A stretch of DNA of 64,000 bases, taken from Eublepharis macularius (Eukaryota > Chordata > Lepidosauria > Squamata > Eublepharidae). Numbering within the stretch: the stretch's first letter is position 1; each line of letters opens with the position of its first letter. The stretch is from assembly GCF_028583425.1 (NCBI RefSeq), contig NC_072791.1, forward strand, positions 198,252,311 to 198,316,310. The letters are read 5' to 3'. Below, in pieces: positions 44,729-57,144 of this stretch. A program made the position numbers and the translations under genes. Under the pieces are notes generated by a model. The model did not search any database. It had not been told where the DNA came from and saw only the letters and a program-made list of their open reading frames with translations.

Positions 44729-45102
44729 GTGGTTTGTCAGATCCAACCCATTGGATTATCTCTATTATAAATAATAATAATTCATTCTTTGATCAATTAG
44801 TCTAGGTCTTCAGCCTAGTTCTTACATAGCACTGGAGGTCATGGCTTCCAGACCACAGAACTGTAACAATAATTTATCTTGTTCCAAATGATACCCTGCA
44901 ACAAGTTCTAAGGGTTTAGAAGTGTTCAGATTGCTGGAATGTGTCCCTGAATAAGGTGATGGAATGAGAATTCCAGTTTCAAAGGAACTGATTCTAAACT
45001 ACATCTTTCCAGAAAAATCAAATGACAGAACAATTCCAACACATGTTGGTAAAAGTCACAATTGGAAGAAGTGATCCAATTGTGGGGAAATGTATTGTGT
45101 AA

Positions 45103-45291
<189 letters not shown>

Positions 45292-45537
45292 TAAATTTCA
45301 GGGTTTCTAAAGATGTGAATTCTTGTAGTACCCTAATGACAATAAATTATAGTAGGGTGGCTAGCCCCCTACTTGGGGCAGGAGATCCCCCCTCTGCCAC
45401 CAGCCATCCCTTGCCACCTTTCACCAGGCTGTTGGGGGAGGAGGTGTCAGGAGGCTGGTTGGAGCCCATGGAGCATGTGGCACAATGGTATGTGCATAGT
45501 CCGTGGGCCTTGCACTGATGTCACTTCCAGTTTACGC

Positions 45538-45793
45538 CACCACCACCACCACCAACAACAACCATTCAATTTATATGCTGCCCTTCTGGACAACTTAACA
45601 CCCAGAGCAGTTTCAAGGTGTGTTGTTATTATCCTCACCACAATCACCTTGTGAGGTGGGTGGGGCTGAGAGAGCCCTGAAAGACCCATGACTGAACCAA
45701 AGTCACCCAGCTGGCTTCAAGTGGAGGAGTGGGGAATCAAACTCGGTTTTTCAGATTAGAGTCCTGCTGCTCTTAACCACCACACCCAACTGT
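45538..45793 (-). mobile_element. tRNA-derived SINE, family A, full length
   Basis: Minus-oriented with a (CAC/AAC)n tail at its left end. On the minus strand the head reads GTGGTTAAGAGCAG (A box) and GAGTTTGATTCCCC (B box). The body has CAAAGTCACCCAGCTGGCTT and ACCTTGTGAGGTGGGTGGGG on the + strand. Confidence 0.83.
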
Positions 45794-46381
45794 AAGCAAT
45801 AGGGACTCCACAGGACCAAATCAGTTTGGGTCCAGTTTGGCACCGCTGAACCCCCGTCATTTCAGTTTTAAATTGGAAATGTTGTCAGCAGAAGACCCCC
45901 CTGGAGCGCACACACTTCACATGTGCACAAAGGAGGAGCAGCACCCCCACCTGTCACCCCACACCCCCAGATTGAAGGTAAGGGGGATGGCAACCCTAAA
46001 TTATATTCAATTCATTTTAAAAATAAGCAAACCCAAGAGTTTAGGCGTTCGCTGAAGAGTGGTGTGACCAAAACTGGGAAGAAAAATGAGCTTAAATCTT
46101 TATACAGTACTATTTTTCTAGTGAATCCATTTTGTAATTTTTGTGATCACTGTGCAATCATGAAACAAATCACCATACTCACAGGAACAGATGAATGTAA
46201 CACTGCTTTATTCCCAACTAACAAGGAACTAACACAGAAAAGGAAAGTAAGAGAACAGTCTAGGGGACAATCAGATTCCAGATAACTCTTTACTATCCGT
46301 TTTACTAGAGTAATGTTCTTTGCTCTATAGCAGACATTGCTGTCTTTGAAACTTGTTGAATACTACAGTTTTTCTCATCGT

Positions 46382-46601
46382 CCATTTTCACAAGCCTGTA
46401 ACCTTCCGGAAAATCGTGCAAAACTTGCGGCACGGCGGCATCTTCATAGTGCGATTTTCCAACATGATCCTATTTAAAGGCGCGATTTCTGACATCATTG
46501 TGCCGTTAAACAGGATCGTGTCGGGAAATAGCACTAGGAAGATGCTGTCGTGCTGTGAGTTTTGTGCAGTTTTCCGGAGGCTTACAGGCATGTGAAAATG
46601 G
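46382..46601. mobile_element. Palindromic MITE (terminal inverted repeat CCATTTTCAC)
   Basis: Arms CCATTTTCACAAGCCTGTAA and its near complement at 46582-46601, with inner inverted blocks (TTCCGGAAAA, GCATCTTC, GGCGCGATTT...). About 220 bp, no frame. Confidence 0.8.
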
Positions 46602-48264
46602 CCATCTTGTTTAACATTTCAATTTAGTATTATCAGAGAAAACTGAGTGTTTCCCGAGTATAATACCCTCCTCATATGCTCAAAACACTGCACTTGGGTT
46701 ATCCTTAGATTTGTGCATTTCTTCATTAAATACAAAAAGGGGGTGTATCATATAATTAATATGAAAATGAAACAAATTTCCCATCTAAACAGTCTATAAC
46801 AGAAAAAAACTCATCACCCCCCCCCCGCCCCGTTTCTTTCATTGTTGCAATCTCTGCCCTCTATTTGGGTTTTCTAGTAAGGCCATAGAGAGCACACAGG
46901 GTTCCTTGAGAGTGGGGGGGTGGACTCTGGGCTTTGTTGATTGACTGCAAACTGTAGCACCTAGTATTACATATATTTGTGAGGGATTCCAATCCTGAAG
47001 TATACAGGGTAGGACTTGGTCTTCCTTTTTCCTCTCAAGACTCTGTATTCTCGTGCAGTCTGCACTTCTCTGCCTGCTGCTCTCCAAGCCTTACTCTCTC
47101 ATCCAGATACATCTATGCCTCTAGATCCTCCTGCTGTTGCCTACCTATTCAGATGCCTTCCTCTCCTAATGCCACCACATGCCCTTGCCGTGTCAGCCTG
47201 CTTCTTCCTCACGCGACTGTTTTTCAAACTAAGTGGCTGCAATGCCGTCTGTGTTACTGTTTGGAATCTTTCCTATGATCCTACCCCATAGGCTTAAAGT
47301 TAAACATGGGTGCCTTTCATTGCCTTAAAAGGGGGCCCTTTCTTCTATCTTTCTGAAATTGGCAAAGTGGGTGTCCCAGGGGAAATATTACAATCCCACA
47401 GAATTTTGTCCAGTTTGGCAAGAAAACCATAAAGGTACAGACCTGACAAAAGGGTGTGTGTGTGTGTCTTCTATTGAAACCAGTGGGAAATAATAATGAA
47501 AGAGAATTATGGAAATGGAATAACGATAATGAAAGAAACAATAGTAAAGTGAGGTTAAATTTTAGATCATGCATATTTATAGAAACAAATGCTAGAGTAT
47601 CGCCCCTATGTGGTGATGTCACTTACTTTGCTGGCAATGGTGACCCCCCCCGCCCCCATTTTCTGGGAGATCTGGCTGTCATATTTGGAAACCCAGTTTG
47701 CTGGCCCAATTCCAGGCTCTTTTCTAGAATTGAGACAATGTGCTTATGACATTGAGAGGTAGACAAAGATTCAAAATGCCCTACGTGACATGCTTTCTCA
47801 AGAACTACTAGTCCCTGTTCAATGTGCATATGCTAGAGGGATGGACAGCTAGTGTGAGGGACAAAGCATGGACATTGATCCCAGGGTCAGCGGGAGCCAC
47901 AGCGCTGATAGGATTTATGGGCCAGTTCTACACACAGGTACATCCATGCTACTGCGTCTGTCTATAAATACCAAACGGGCAGCAAGAAACATAAGGAGGT
48001 CAAACAAAGGGAAACGTCAAAGAACAGCCACCAATCCTTCTTCCGGTTCTTCGAAACTGACAAGTCCTTTCTGCAGTCTAGTTAAAGCAATAAACTAAGA
48101 AAAGGGGTGGACAAAGACAAGGAGAAAATCATTTCAATATACAGGTGACAATACACATACAGATGACATTACACACGCTGAAATCGATGCATGTAGAGGG
48201 GTACTTATCTGGAAACTTAAGGAACGTTTCATCCAGCTGGCATTTCGTTTGAGTTGCTAAGTGT

Positions 48265-49330
48265 GCATGCCGACGTGGGGATTAGGGGGACAGTCTTACA
48301 GTGGCTGGTCTCCTTTCTCCAGGGTCGGGGACAGAGGGTGGCGCTCGGGGGAGATCTATCGGCCCGTCACCCTTTGGTGTGCGGGGTTCCCCAAGGGGCG
48401 ATACTCTCCCCAATGTTATTTAACATCTATATGTGCCCCCTCGCCCAGTTGGTGCGGAGGTTTGGGCTGGGTTGTCATCAATACGCGGATGACACCCAAC
48501 TTTTTCTGTTGATGGACGGCCGGCCAGACACGGCCCCAGACAATCTGGCCAGAGCTTTGGAGGCTGTGACGGCATGGTTGAAACAGAGCAGACTGAAATT
48601 GAACCCAGTGAAGACGGAGGTCCTGCAGCTGGGACGGGGGCTGCCAGATGTTGGGATCCAGCTCCCTGCCCTGGATGGGACACCACTGGCAACTTTGCCA
48701 GTGGTAAAGAGTCTGGGTGTGTTCCTGGATGCCTCCCTATCGATGGAGGCCCAGGTCACGGCGGTTGCCAAGTCTGCATTTTTCCATCTTCGTCAGATCA
48801 GGCAACTTGCCCCCTACCTGACGCCCCAGGACCTGGCTACAGTGATCCATGCAACGGTCACCTCCAGGCTAGATTACTGTAACTCACTCTACGCTGGGCT
48901 ACCCCTGGGCCTGATCCAGAAACTACAACTGGTCCAGAATGCGGCGGCACGGGTCCTGACTGGTATACCTTACCAGTCACACATCACACCTGTCCTGCGC
49001 CAGCTGCACTGGCTTCCAGTTGAATTCCGAATCAGGTTCAAAGTGTTGGTTCTTACCTTTAAAGCCCTGAGTGGGTTGGGACCGGCATATCTTCGGGACC
49101 GCCTCTCCCTGTACGTTCCCCGGAGATCGCTCCGATCAGCGAATAAATATTTACTTGTGGTCCCCGGCCCTAAGGAAGCCCGCCTCGCTTCAACCAGGGC
49201 CAGGGCTTTTTCAGTCCTGGCCCCAGCCTGGTGGAACGCTCTGTCAATGGAAACCCGGGCCCAGCGGGACATATTATCGTTCCGCTGGGCCTGTAAGACA
49301 GAGCTGTTCCGCCAGGCGTTTGGTGATTGA
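48265..49330 (+). pseudogene. L2 reverse transcriptase C-terminal half, open frame
   Basis: An uninterrupted frame of about 355 codons ends at TGA 49328-49330. Visible blocks: GIRGTVLQWLVSFLQGRGQR, GVPQGAILSPMLFNIYM (motif B), CHQYADDTQLFLL (motif C, YADD), SRLKLNPVKTEVL, SRLDYCNSLYAGLPLGL, LVQNAAARVLTG, LHWLPVEFRIRF, then the C-terminal LxWACKTELFRQAF. It lacks the endonuclease and the RT motif A half, so it cannot move by itself. Confidence 0.85.
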
Positions 49331-49515
49331 AGGGGGCGGTGCCATGTTGGCCTCCCACCTTTGGGGTGGAGAAGGTTCTCCCCACCACTGCACCTTGTTA
49401 ATTTGTTTTATTATTTGTATATTGATTTTAGTTTTTGTTTTTATCAATTTTAACTGTTCACCGCCCAGAGCCCCTGGGATGGGCGGTATATAAATTGAAT
49501 AAATAAATAAAATAA
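48265..49515 (+). mobile_element. 5'-truncated L2 LINE, well preserved
   Basis: Contains the RT C-terminal half and the domain after it, then a 3' UTR ending GGGCGGTATATAAATTGAAT and (AAAT)n at 49497-49515. It begins abruptly within the RT near 48265. Sense to MYO3B. Fewer disruptions than the L2 at 9335 suggest it is younger. Confidence 0.87.
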
Positions 49516-51364
49516 ATAAATTAGTAAGGCAGAATGGGTCAGGCTAACACTGCACATGTAAGCGAGGTGGTCTGGTTTAAATGGGATGCCAGGGTCTCCT
49601 TTCGCTCCTTGGCACATCTCTTTCTTCTTCCTCTGTTGCTCTTTGCTCCCTAGCAGAGAATGGATGAGAATGCCAATATCCAGAGTAAAGCTGTTGAATA
49701 TGGAGAATTATTCCTGGGCACGGCCCCTGTACTGTCACCATGTGTCTACAATCACTTTGAGTAGTCAGTCAAAGATGGGAACTCTTATTTCCCCCTCCCC
49801 AAAATCTATTACTGATGCTTCCTGAGAAGAAAATATATTTCAAAGGCATGCTTCTGTTTAATCAGAGCTATGTTTGTGTCAGAAAGTTCAGTAGAATCCC
49901 AAGAATGTCCTAGCAACAGTAGCATTAATTGTTTTTGTAGGTTAAAATTCGTATGTAAGAGAACAAGGACTTTTTATTTCACAATCTAAAGAAAAGCGAT
50001 CCATGAATTGGCAGAATACTAAGAACATGTCTGAAGAATGCCTCTTAGTATGCCTTTGCCCCCTTTAACAGCTTGAATAGAAGATATGAAGCTCACAGTC
50101 TTTTAAAAATGCTCTTATTGTAAAATAGAGCATCATCTCCAGTGATGATGTGGAAGCCTGTGGTTGAATAAGGCCTTTCCACTTGAAAGTCTGCCTTCCC
50201 TTCCTATCTAGTCATAATAACAGGGTTTTAAAACTGGATCTAAATGATACTTACACTATCAAACTTACATTTAAAATGACTTTTCAACAACATATGCCTG
50301 ACATTTGTAATTGAAAATGCTTTTAAATAAGTTCCAGTGAAAAATCTAGCTCCCAGCAGAATTGGCAGAACTCTATATAACAGAAAATAGCAATTTGGGT
50401 CTTAATGTTTTACAATTAATTGGAAATAAACATTGCCCAGCGTACAGAATAATATTAAAAAGCGTTCCTATCTTTTGTCCTTTTCTCCCCTTCAGCATCT
50501 CTGTCCTGTTCACTATTCATTGGCCTACATTGTGGGAAACAAGGACAGCTCCGGGTTAATAGCTTTAGGATTTTAAAAATCTATTTAACTAACATTAGTT
50601 GTTTTTGGTTTTTTGAATCAGATGGACATTTTGTTATGTGCTTGAATGCAATTTAAATAGGAGAGTTTCTGTCTGCTAAATTCTAGGAAAGTGACACAAT
50701 TTAAAGAGGACAATTAAAAAAATACAAAACAACCATTTTTAATTTCCAATGCCTCAAAGGCATATGAAAGTAATTGTGCATGTACACATTGTTTGAATGG
50801 GGGGGGTCTAATAAATAAATGTAGATCTTTGTTGCTGTAACAGGAGACTTCGTAGAGAATGCGTATTTTCTCTATTCCTAACAAATAAGCTTATAATTTT
50901 AAAGTTAATTACAGAGTTATTGATGATGAGGTAACTTCTGTTGCTGTTTCCACATAAGATTTTTTTCCTGCATGGACGGTGGGAAGTCCCCACTCCAGTA
51001 AACAGGAGTTAAATTGCTTACCAGATTGCCAGCCATGGCAGGCAGTTTCCTGGCTTCCACCACTGCTCTTGACTCCAGCTGGAGCAGAAATGGAGCCTGT
51101 GAAGTGACATTGCAATGTCACTTCCGGTTGAACCTGGAAGTGACATCACAATGCTCTAGGAATTCCCCATGCTTCCGTGGTTTTTCCTAGTGCCAAGATG
51201 TCACTTGTGGGTACAACTGGAAGTGACTTTGCAACATAACTCCATCCCTCCCACTGGAGCAAAGAAGCCAAATGGCAATCCTAATCGAGACTGTGTTGTG
51301 GCATATGAGCATGACTCATCCGGCTGCCATTTGAGCCGAATAGTAACCTCATTTTCTTTTTGTG

Positions 51365-51480
51365 AGCTTTGACTCACAAAAGCTCATACCTTGGAAATCT
51401 AGTTGGTCTTTAAGGTGCTATTGGACCCAGATCTTATTCTTTGACTGCAGACCAGCATTGCTACCCACCTGAAACTATCC
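51365..51480 (+). mobile_element. Decayed Penelope-type 3' end
   Basis: TTGACTCACAAAAGCTCATA, TAGTTGGTCTTTAAGGTGCT, ATTGGACCC and GACTGCAGACCAGCATTGCT align with the right half of 29159-29362. The hammerhead core is lost. Confidence 0.5.
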
Positions 51481-51892
51481 TAATTTTCTCTGACAAACGG
51501 GAAACTTCAGGGTTGCCACTACAGGAAGAAGGAGGGAGCTAAGCTCCACTTTCAAAATGGCATGTGACTGCTCACTGTTGCATCTCCTTACTTTGCACCA
51601 TTCCCATTTTAGCCATTTAAAGGGATGTTTTCCCTTTACATGTCAGGCTGTGCTATAAGATTATAGTGTGGCTCAGTAAGAAAAGGGAAAGGGAGAATTC
51701 TGGGATATGGGAGGTGGGGTTCCATAATTGGTATCACATCTGTCCTTTCTGTGTCATGCCTGCCCAAGAAGGGGATGGCGTGTATGTGTGAGGTGGTGAC
51801 AGCAACAAGTGAAGATACAACGGTGTGTGCAGCCCCCCCCCCATGTAAAGCCAAGCTAGTGCCTTGCCTTAAAATTTACTTACAGTATTAAA

Positions 51893-52110
51893 ACACCGGG
51901 AGAGAAGGTGACATAGTACAGCCCGAACTTGCCAGATCTCAGAAGCTAACCAGGGTCAGTCCTCTGGATGGGTGACCACCAAGGAAGATGCTGCAGAGGA
52001 AGGCAATGGCAAACCACTTCTGCTTCTCACTGGCCTCAAAAGCCCCTTGCTGGGGTCACCATAAGTCAGTCGTGACTTGACAGCACTTTACACACACATT
52101 AAAAAAAACC
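51893..52110 (+). mobile_element. 5S rRNA-derived SINE
   Basis: TTGCCAGATCTCAGAAGCTA, ACCAGGGTCAGTCCT and GGATGGGTGACCACC follow the 5S rRNA internal promoter (A box and C box). The body GCAATGGCAAACCACTTCTG and TGGGGTCACCATAAGTCAGT is of SINE origin. Not a working 5S gene. Confidence 0.85.
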
Positions 52111-52855
52111 GTCTTCAAAGATGTTATTTTGCTGCTATGTAGTTAGGCTGACGACTATTTTACAAAAGGGTGGGGGTGGGGGTGGGGGAGAGGAACTTTA
52201 TTTTTCCATGCTTAGCAAAACTGATTATGACTTCCTTCTGAGTCACCTCTTGAAGGAGTCGATTCATATGATTTTGATGAAATGACATTATTGGAAACAG
52301 ATGTTTTTGAGTAGCAAATAAGGAAAAAAATAAGCTAGAAAATGCGCTAATGATTGCCACAGTAATTTTTCCTTCTTGTTGAAAGTGTCCATTGACAATA
52401 AAAGCCAAGATACGATGGGTACTCTAGGATTGTTTTGTATTCAAGAGGCACATAGAGATATTATACTACTAGAAGGGGACTTGACAACTGTATGACAAAT
52501 AATGTTCAGGAAATTGTGGTTATTTTAATTTCTATGGACTTTGGGGGGGGGCATAATACACAGTGTTAACATTTAACCATTTCATAACATGCTCTCTTTT
52601 CATCTCTCCTTTAGCCTGAGGCCACATACTTGTCTGGTACCTCCTCTGTGCAGAGAATGCAGATAGCCAGGGTTGCCCAATGCAAAGTCTAAAAGGAAAA
52701 GTGGGACTGCTTCCAAGTTTGGGAGGACCCTGGGCAGAGAGTGCGCATGGGTTCCCCTTTGCCCACTATTAGGCTGCCCTTCTTGTCCTCCCACCCCCAT
52801 CTACCTGTGCATCTTTTCTTTGCCCTCTCACAAGCTCTCCCACCACCTGCAGCCA

Positions 52856-53330
52856 CAGCTGCCCACACTGTCTGCATGCGGTTTCCCTAGTGGTGCTGGG
52901 TGCAGCTAAGAGCCAAGCTACAAGTGACGCCTGACACAGGTTGGACACTTGTCAGCTTCCCTCAAGTTTTGATGGGAAACGTAGGCGTTCTGGTCTTGCA
53001 GCTGTAATGGAGAGCCAAGCTGTAAAATCAGAACGCCTACATTTCCCATCAAAACTTGAGGTAAGCTGACAAGTGTCCAACCTGTGTCAGGCGTCACTTG
53101 TACCTTGGCTCTAAGAGTGCCACAGTCCTGGCCACTAGGAATGCTGGTGCTTTATACACCAGCCACATACCCTTTCCCAGCAGCACCAGGCAGCATATGC
53201 AGCTGGGAGCAGAGCTGACAAATCACTCACAAGCAGGCAGTGGAAGGGTGTGAGTGCAGGCACCAGAGGAGTAAGGAGTCCGCAGCAGTGAACCCTACCA
53301 GAAGCCAAGGGGCCCGGCAGCTGCCCCGCT
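52856..53330. repeat. Dispersed repeat shared with 22452-22735, split by a MITE
   Basis: Matches 22452-22735 on both sides of the MITE. The uninterrupted copy at 22499 (GCAGCTAGGAATGCC) shows where the insertion fell. Confidence 0.65.
52909..53112. mobile_element. Palindromic MITE (terminal inverted repeat AGAGCCAAG)
   Basis: The left arm has AGAGCCAAGCTACAAGTGAC, GGTTGGACACTTGTCAGCTT and CAAGTTTTGATGGGAAACGT; the right arm is its complement. CTAAGAG occurs at both boundaries (52906-52912 and 53111-53117), so part of it may be a duplication. Same family as 44181-44414. Confidence 0.87.
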
Positions 53331-54399
53331 GCGTTGTAATGTTGGATCTGACCAAAAGTAATATAACCGTTTAGAACCAACCAGATCTAAACTTTAGAAT
53401 TCTCCATATCTGTTCAAGACAGAATTTAAAAAAAAATTAGAAGGGAAAAAAGTTGTTTCGGGTACTGATCTTAAAACTACATGTCTGCAATGCACCTTGT
53501 GTAGAATGCCAGGCCATTTTCAATGGACTGAATGGTGCTGTGTGGAGTCGTTATATTAATAAAACTGGAGGTTAATGTTAGATAATGCACTATTAGTTTA
53601 GTGTCAATAGGAATCAAACTAGGCAATATTATCTAGTGATAGGAGCAAGGAATCCTATCAGCTCAATCTCTTCCTAGATCGTTTTCCTCCAGCTGAAGAA
53701 TCCTTTGTTTAGATGGCTGGTTACAGCATGTTGCTGTCCAAAGTTGAAAACCCACATAGATATCTTTTACTAGGACCATCCAAAGAAACACAAGACTTTG
53801 TGCAAGCTTTAGAGTTCTCCAGGACTCTTAGTCAGATTGGATGTAACAAGCAAGCAAGCAAGCAAACAGACAAAAATGCTTCAGGTCCCCATCTGAAGAC
53901 CTCATGTCTGTAGCCTTTGTAGGATCACAAGGCAGTCTTAAATAGCTTAGGTGCTCCTGTTGTATTCAAGTTGAAAATTTATATTAAATATTACGGCAGG
54001 GCTTGGACTTTATGAATCTGCAAAGAGGAAGGATTTGGGAACTATGAATTCTCATGTTGGAACTGTCAGCGCCATAGAGAACAAAACCAACCTTAATGGC
54101 TTCTCTGAACTTTTGTTGTTTAAATGTTTTTGTTTGACTGACGGCAAGAACCACATGATCAGTTACTGTGGGGAGCAGCGCCTTTCGGCTTCTTCCAAAC
54201 CAGAGCCCATCCTCCAATGTACGTTTTATTTAGATAAGTTTAAAGATCAGTAATGTATTTTAGTCTAATCCATAATCTTGCTGCTTTCTGTTGTTGTTGT
54301 TCTGCTTCCTGCAGTCCAACCCAGAACATGTTAGGTATATTCAAACAGCTACATGGGAAAAAAGAAGCAGCAGCAAATTGGTTAGTAGGTGGACAAGAA

Positions 54400-54640
54400 G
54401 CAATTTTTTAACTCATTGTTAAACCCTTCATAAATGCCTTTCCTTCTAGTGTGAATTTGCTGAGTTTAACATACATAGCTAGTTTTGTCCAGCCACTTAT
54501 AGCTGATCTTCCAGCACTGCTAGCTACCATAAACCTTGCCGCATGAGTTAGAAATCCTAATGTATTCTCCCTTGTCTTCCAATGGTATCTGGAGAATGTA
54601 TAAAACTCAGTTGTGTAAGTGTACAAAACCCACTAGCATT
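54400..54640 (-). mobile_element. Possible L1 ORF2 C-terminal remnant
   Basis: Minus frame 54626-54408 reads LTHAARFMVASSAGRS, then ISGWTKLAMYVKLSKFTLEG. This weakly resembles the L1 block after the Cys-rich motif (LTxAARxxxASxWK...W...). No other L1 block is visible nearby. Confidence 0.3.
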
Positions 54641-55136
54641 ATTGTCATGAATAAATTAAATAAAATTAAACAAAACCAAGGAAGAAATTCAGATGGTGCC
54701 TTTCATTTTAACTTGGCTAGCCATTTTACTCTTCTTGGAACCAGGGTTACTATTCTGTGCCACTTTCAGGGTTTGTCCCCTGTCAGACCTCATAAGCTCT
54801 TGAGGTGGTAGTAGTAACACGAGCCAAGTGAAGGGCTGAATTATTCCCAGGAGGTTCAACTCTTTAAACCTCTGATTCCTTCCAGCTTGGTGGGTCAACT
54901 GTGCTAATTATACGGTGCAGTCTCCAGTTAGCCTGGCTCTGTGGTCATAATCATTCCACGTTACACATTGTATGCCCGCAGCTATGTTTTTTAATGGATG
55001 TACTGAATCTGCTGGGCCAAAGGAGGGGTGCTGGAATTGATTGCTTCGTCAGTACAGTGGAAGATGTTTAAAGAAGCCACTTTTAGGCATTTTTCTCAGT
55101 TCATGATATGACTCATCAAAAGCATATAAACTGTCT

Positions 55137-55215
<79 letters not shown>

Positions 55216-55219
55216 CTTT

Positions 55220-55250
<31 letters not shown>

Positions 55251-55252
55251 CC
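55137..55252 (+). repeat. Microsatellites (CTTT)n and (TGCC)8
   Basis: About 19 CTTT units at 55137-55214, a short junction, then eight perfect TGCC units at 55221-55252. Confidence 0.95.
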
Positions 55253-56439
55253 ACAGCACGCCCAAGGTGGCTAACAAATATGAAACATAACAAAGACATC
55301 AAATAATTTAATATTAATTAACAGACCAGCATTTCTTATGGTTTTGGTGTCAGTCTGTATGGTGTTTTCCGATTTCTCCTTATGGTCAGTCATTGGTCCA
55401 GGCTGACTTGATGTTAATTAGAGTGGGAGCAGAACAACAGAGATTTGCAAATGATGTATGTTTACTTTGGCCCTAGAACACTGGGTTTCAGACTAAAACA
55501 TGGAAAGACAGGATCCAAGTTAGAATTTGGATAAGGCCAAATTCACCTTATAGTGTCTGGATGTAAAATCTCTTGAAGGTGTTGGTTTCAGTGTTCTTTC
55601 TGTCTCTTCCCTCACACAGATCTGGTCAGAGCTATAGCCAGCCTTTCTCACTAGGGACTGGATCCCACAATCTTGTCAGCCAAAGGCACCAGTGGTGTGG
55701 ATCTTTCCCATATTCCATGCCCACTAATTTCTGACCTCAAGAAAGTTACCTTCTAGAGTTGTGGGAACCACATGGGCTGTGACTTTTAACTTGCTTTTTC
55801 ATTATTTAAGTGGAGTTCTTTTCAACCAGGCTCAATTTATTTAGTTGTGAATGTTCTCAGCTATTGTTATGCCTGTATTTTATTGGTTGTTTAAATTGTA
55901 GGAAAGGTTGTTTTCCTCTTAAGAATTTAGGGCATTGCTTAATTTTAGATTGTTTTTTTGTATGGCACTTGAGGCTTTGATTTTGTTTCATTACAGAGAG
56001 CGTGGTTTTAAAAAACTGATGGTTCATTCTTAAACAAAGTTACATACAGTGCCTACTTACCATTCATGACCTATATAGCCAGTTGGAGATTTCAACCACG
56101 GTGTCCCACATCCCAAACTATTAGCACATCCCAAACTATTAGTTTGGGATGTGCAAAGTTATACTCTTCTGAATCCATTGAAGTTAGAAGGGTGTAACTC
56201 TGTTTAGGATTAGACTATAAATAAGACTTCTTTCTTGACTCTGCGGTGGGCTCCGACCTGAATTGCCAGCTTCTTTTATGCACCAGCATGCAAGTGATAA
56301 CCTGACATCTTTCCCAGAATAGATCGATGCAGACTCATTGTGTCACCTGTAAGATATGGAGATCATAGGTACTGCCATCTATTGGCTAAGGGATAATAGG
56401 GCTTGGGCTGATGCAGCGACTGAAAGGGAGAAACACTCT

Positions 56440-56530
56440 TTCCATAATAATAACACTAACATGTTCACCGCTCTGGGTGAGGCACTAATCTGTCTAGAAA
56501 AGCAGTCTATATGTGCAGTTGTTGTTATTA
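56440..56530 (+). mobile_element. SINE family B, 3' fragment
   Basis: CACCGCTCTGGGTGAGGCAC and TGTTGTTATTATT are the complement of the + strand start of 16668-16868, so this copy lies the other way round. Confidence 0.65.
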
Positions 56531-56934
56531 TTTAGATGTACACGTTCATTTTTCTTATAACTTGTAAAATGATAATGGGAACAAAAAGCAGCGCAGTTTT
56601 TTAACTGTTACTAATTGTTGTAGAAATGGTTCTTAAAATATTTCAGCCAGCAATTTTTAATTTTGGAGGCAACTTGAAGGGCAACTTCAGGAATTTCTTT
56701 GTAAATCTTTCGAACCCTCGTTACCAGTTAAGCTGATCATCAGAGAGGCACTTACCAGTTGCAACTGTATCGTGCCAAAAAAGAAAAAAAAAGGGAATGA
56801 GCATGTGAGGAGTGGAACAACCAAGCCTGGAGCGGAATCTAGATCGGTAACTAAGTAATAATGTGAATGTATGTCCTTCTTGGACAATGTGACTCTGGGA
56901 AGGTTAATGTGATTTCTTTGCTTTCATCTGGTAG

Positions 56935-57144
<210 letters not shown>

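Noticed and set aside
51893..51990. Possible 5S rRNA gene
   Set aside because: Short 5S-like head with mismatches joined to a SINE body and tail.
55096..55302. Frames over the CTTT/TGCC tracts
   Set aside because: Pure simple-repeat translation.
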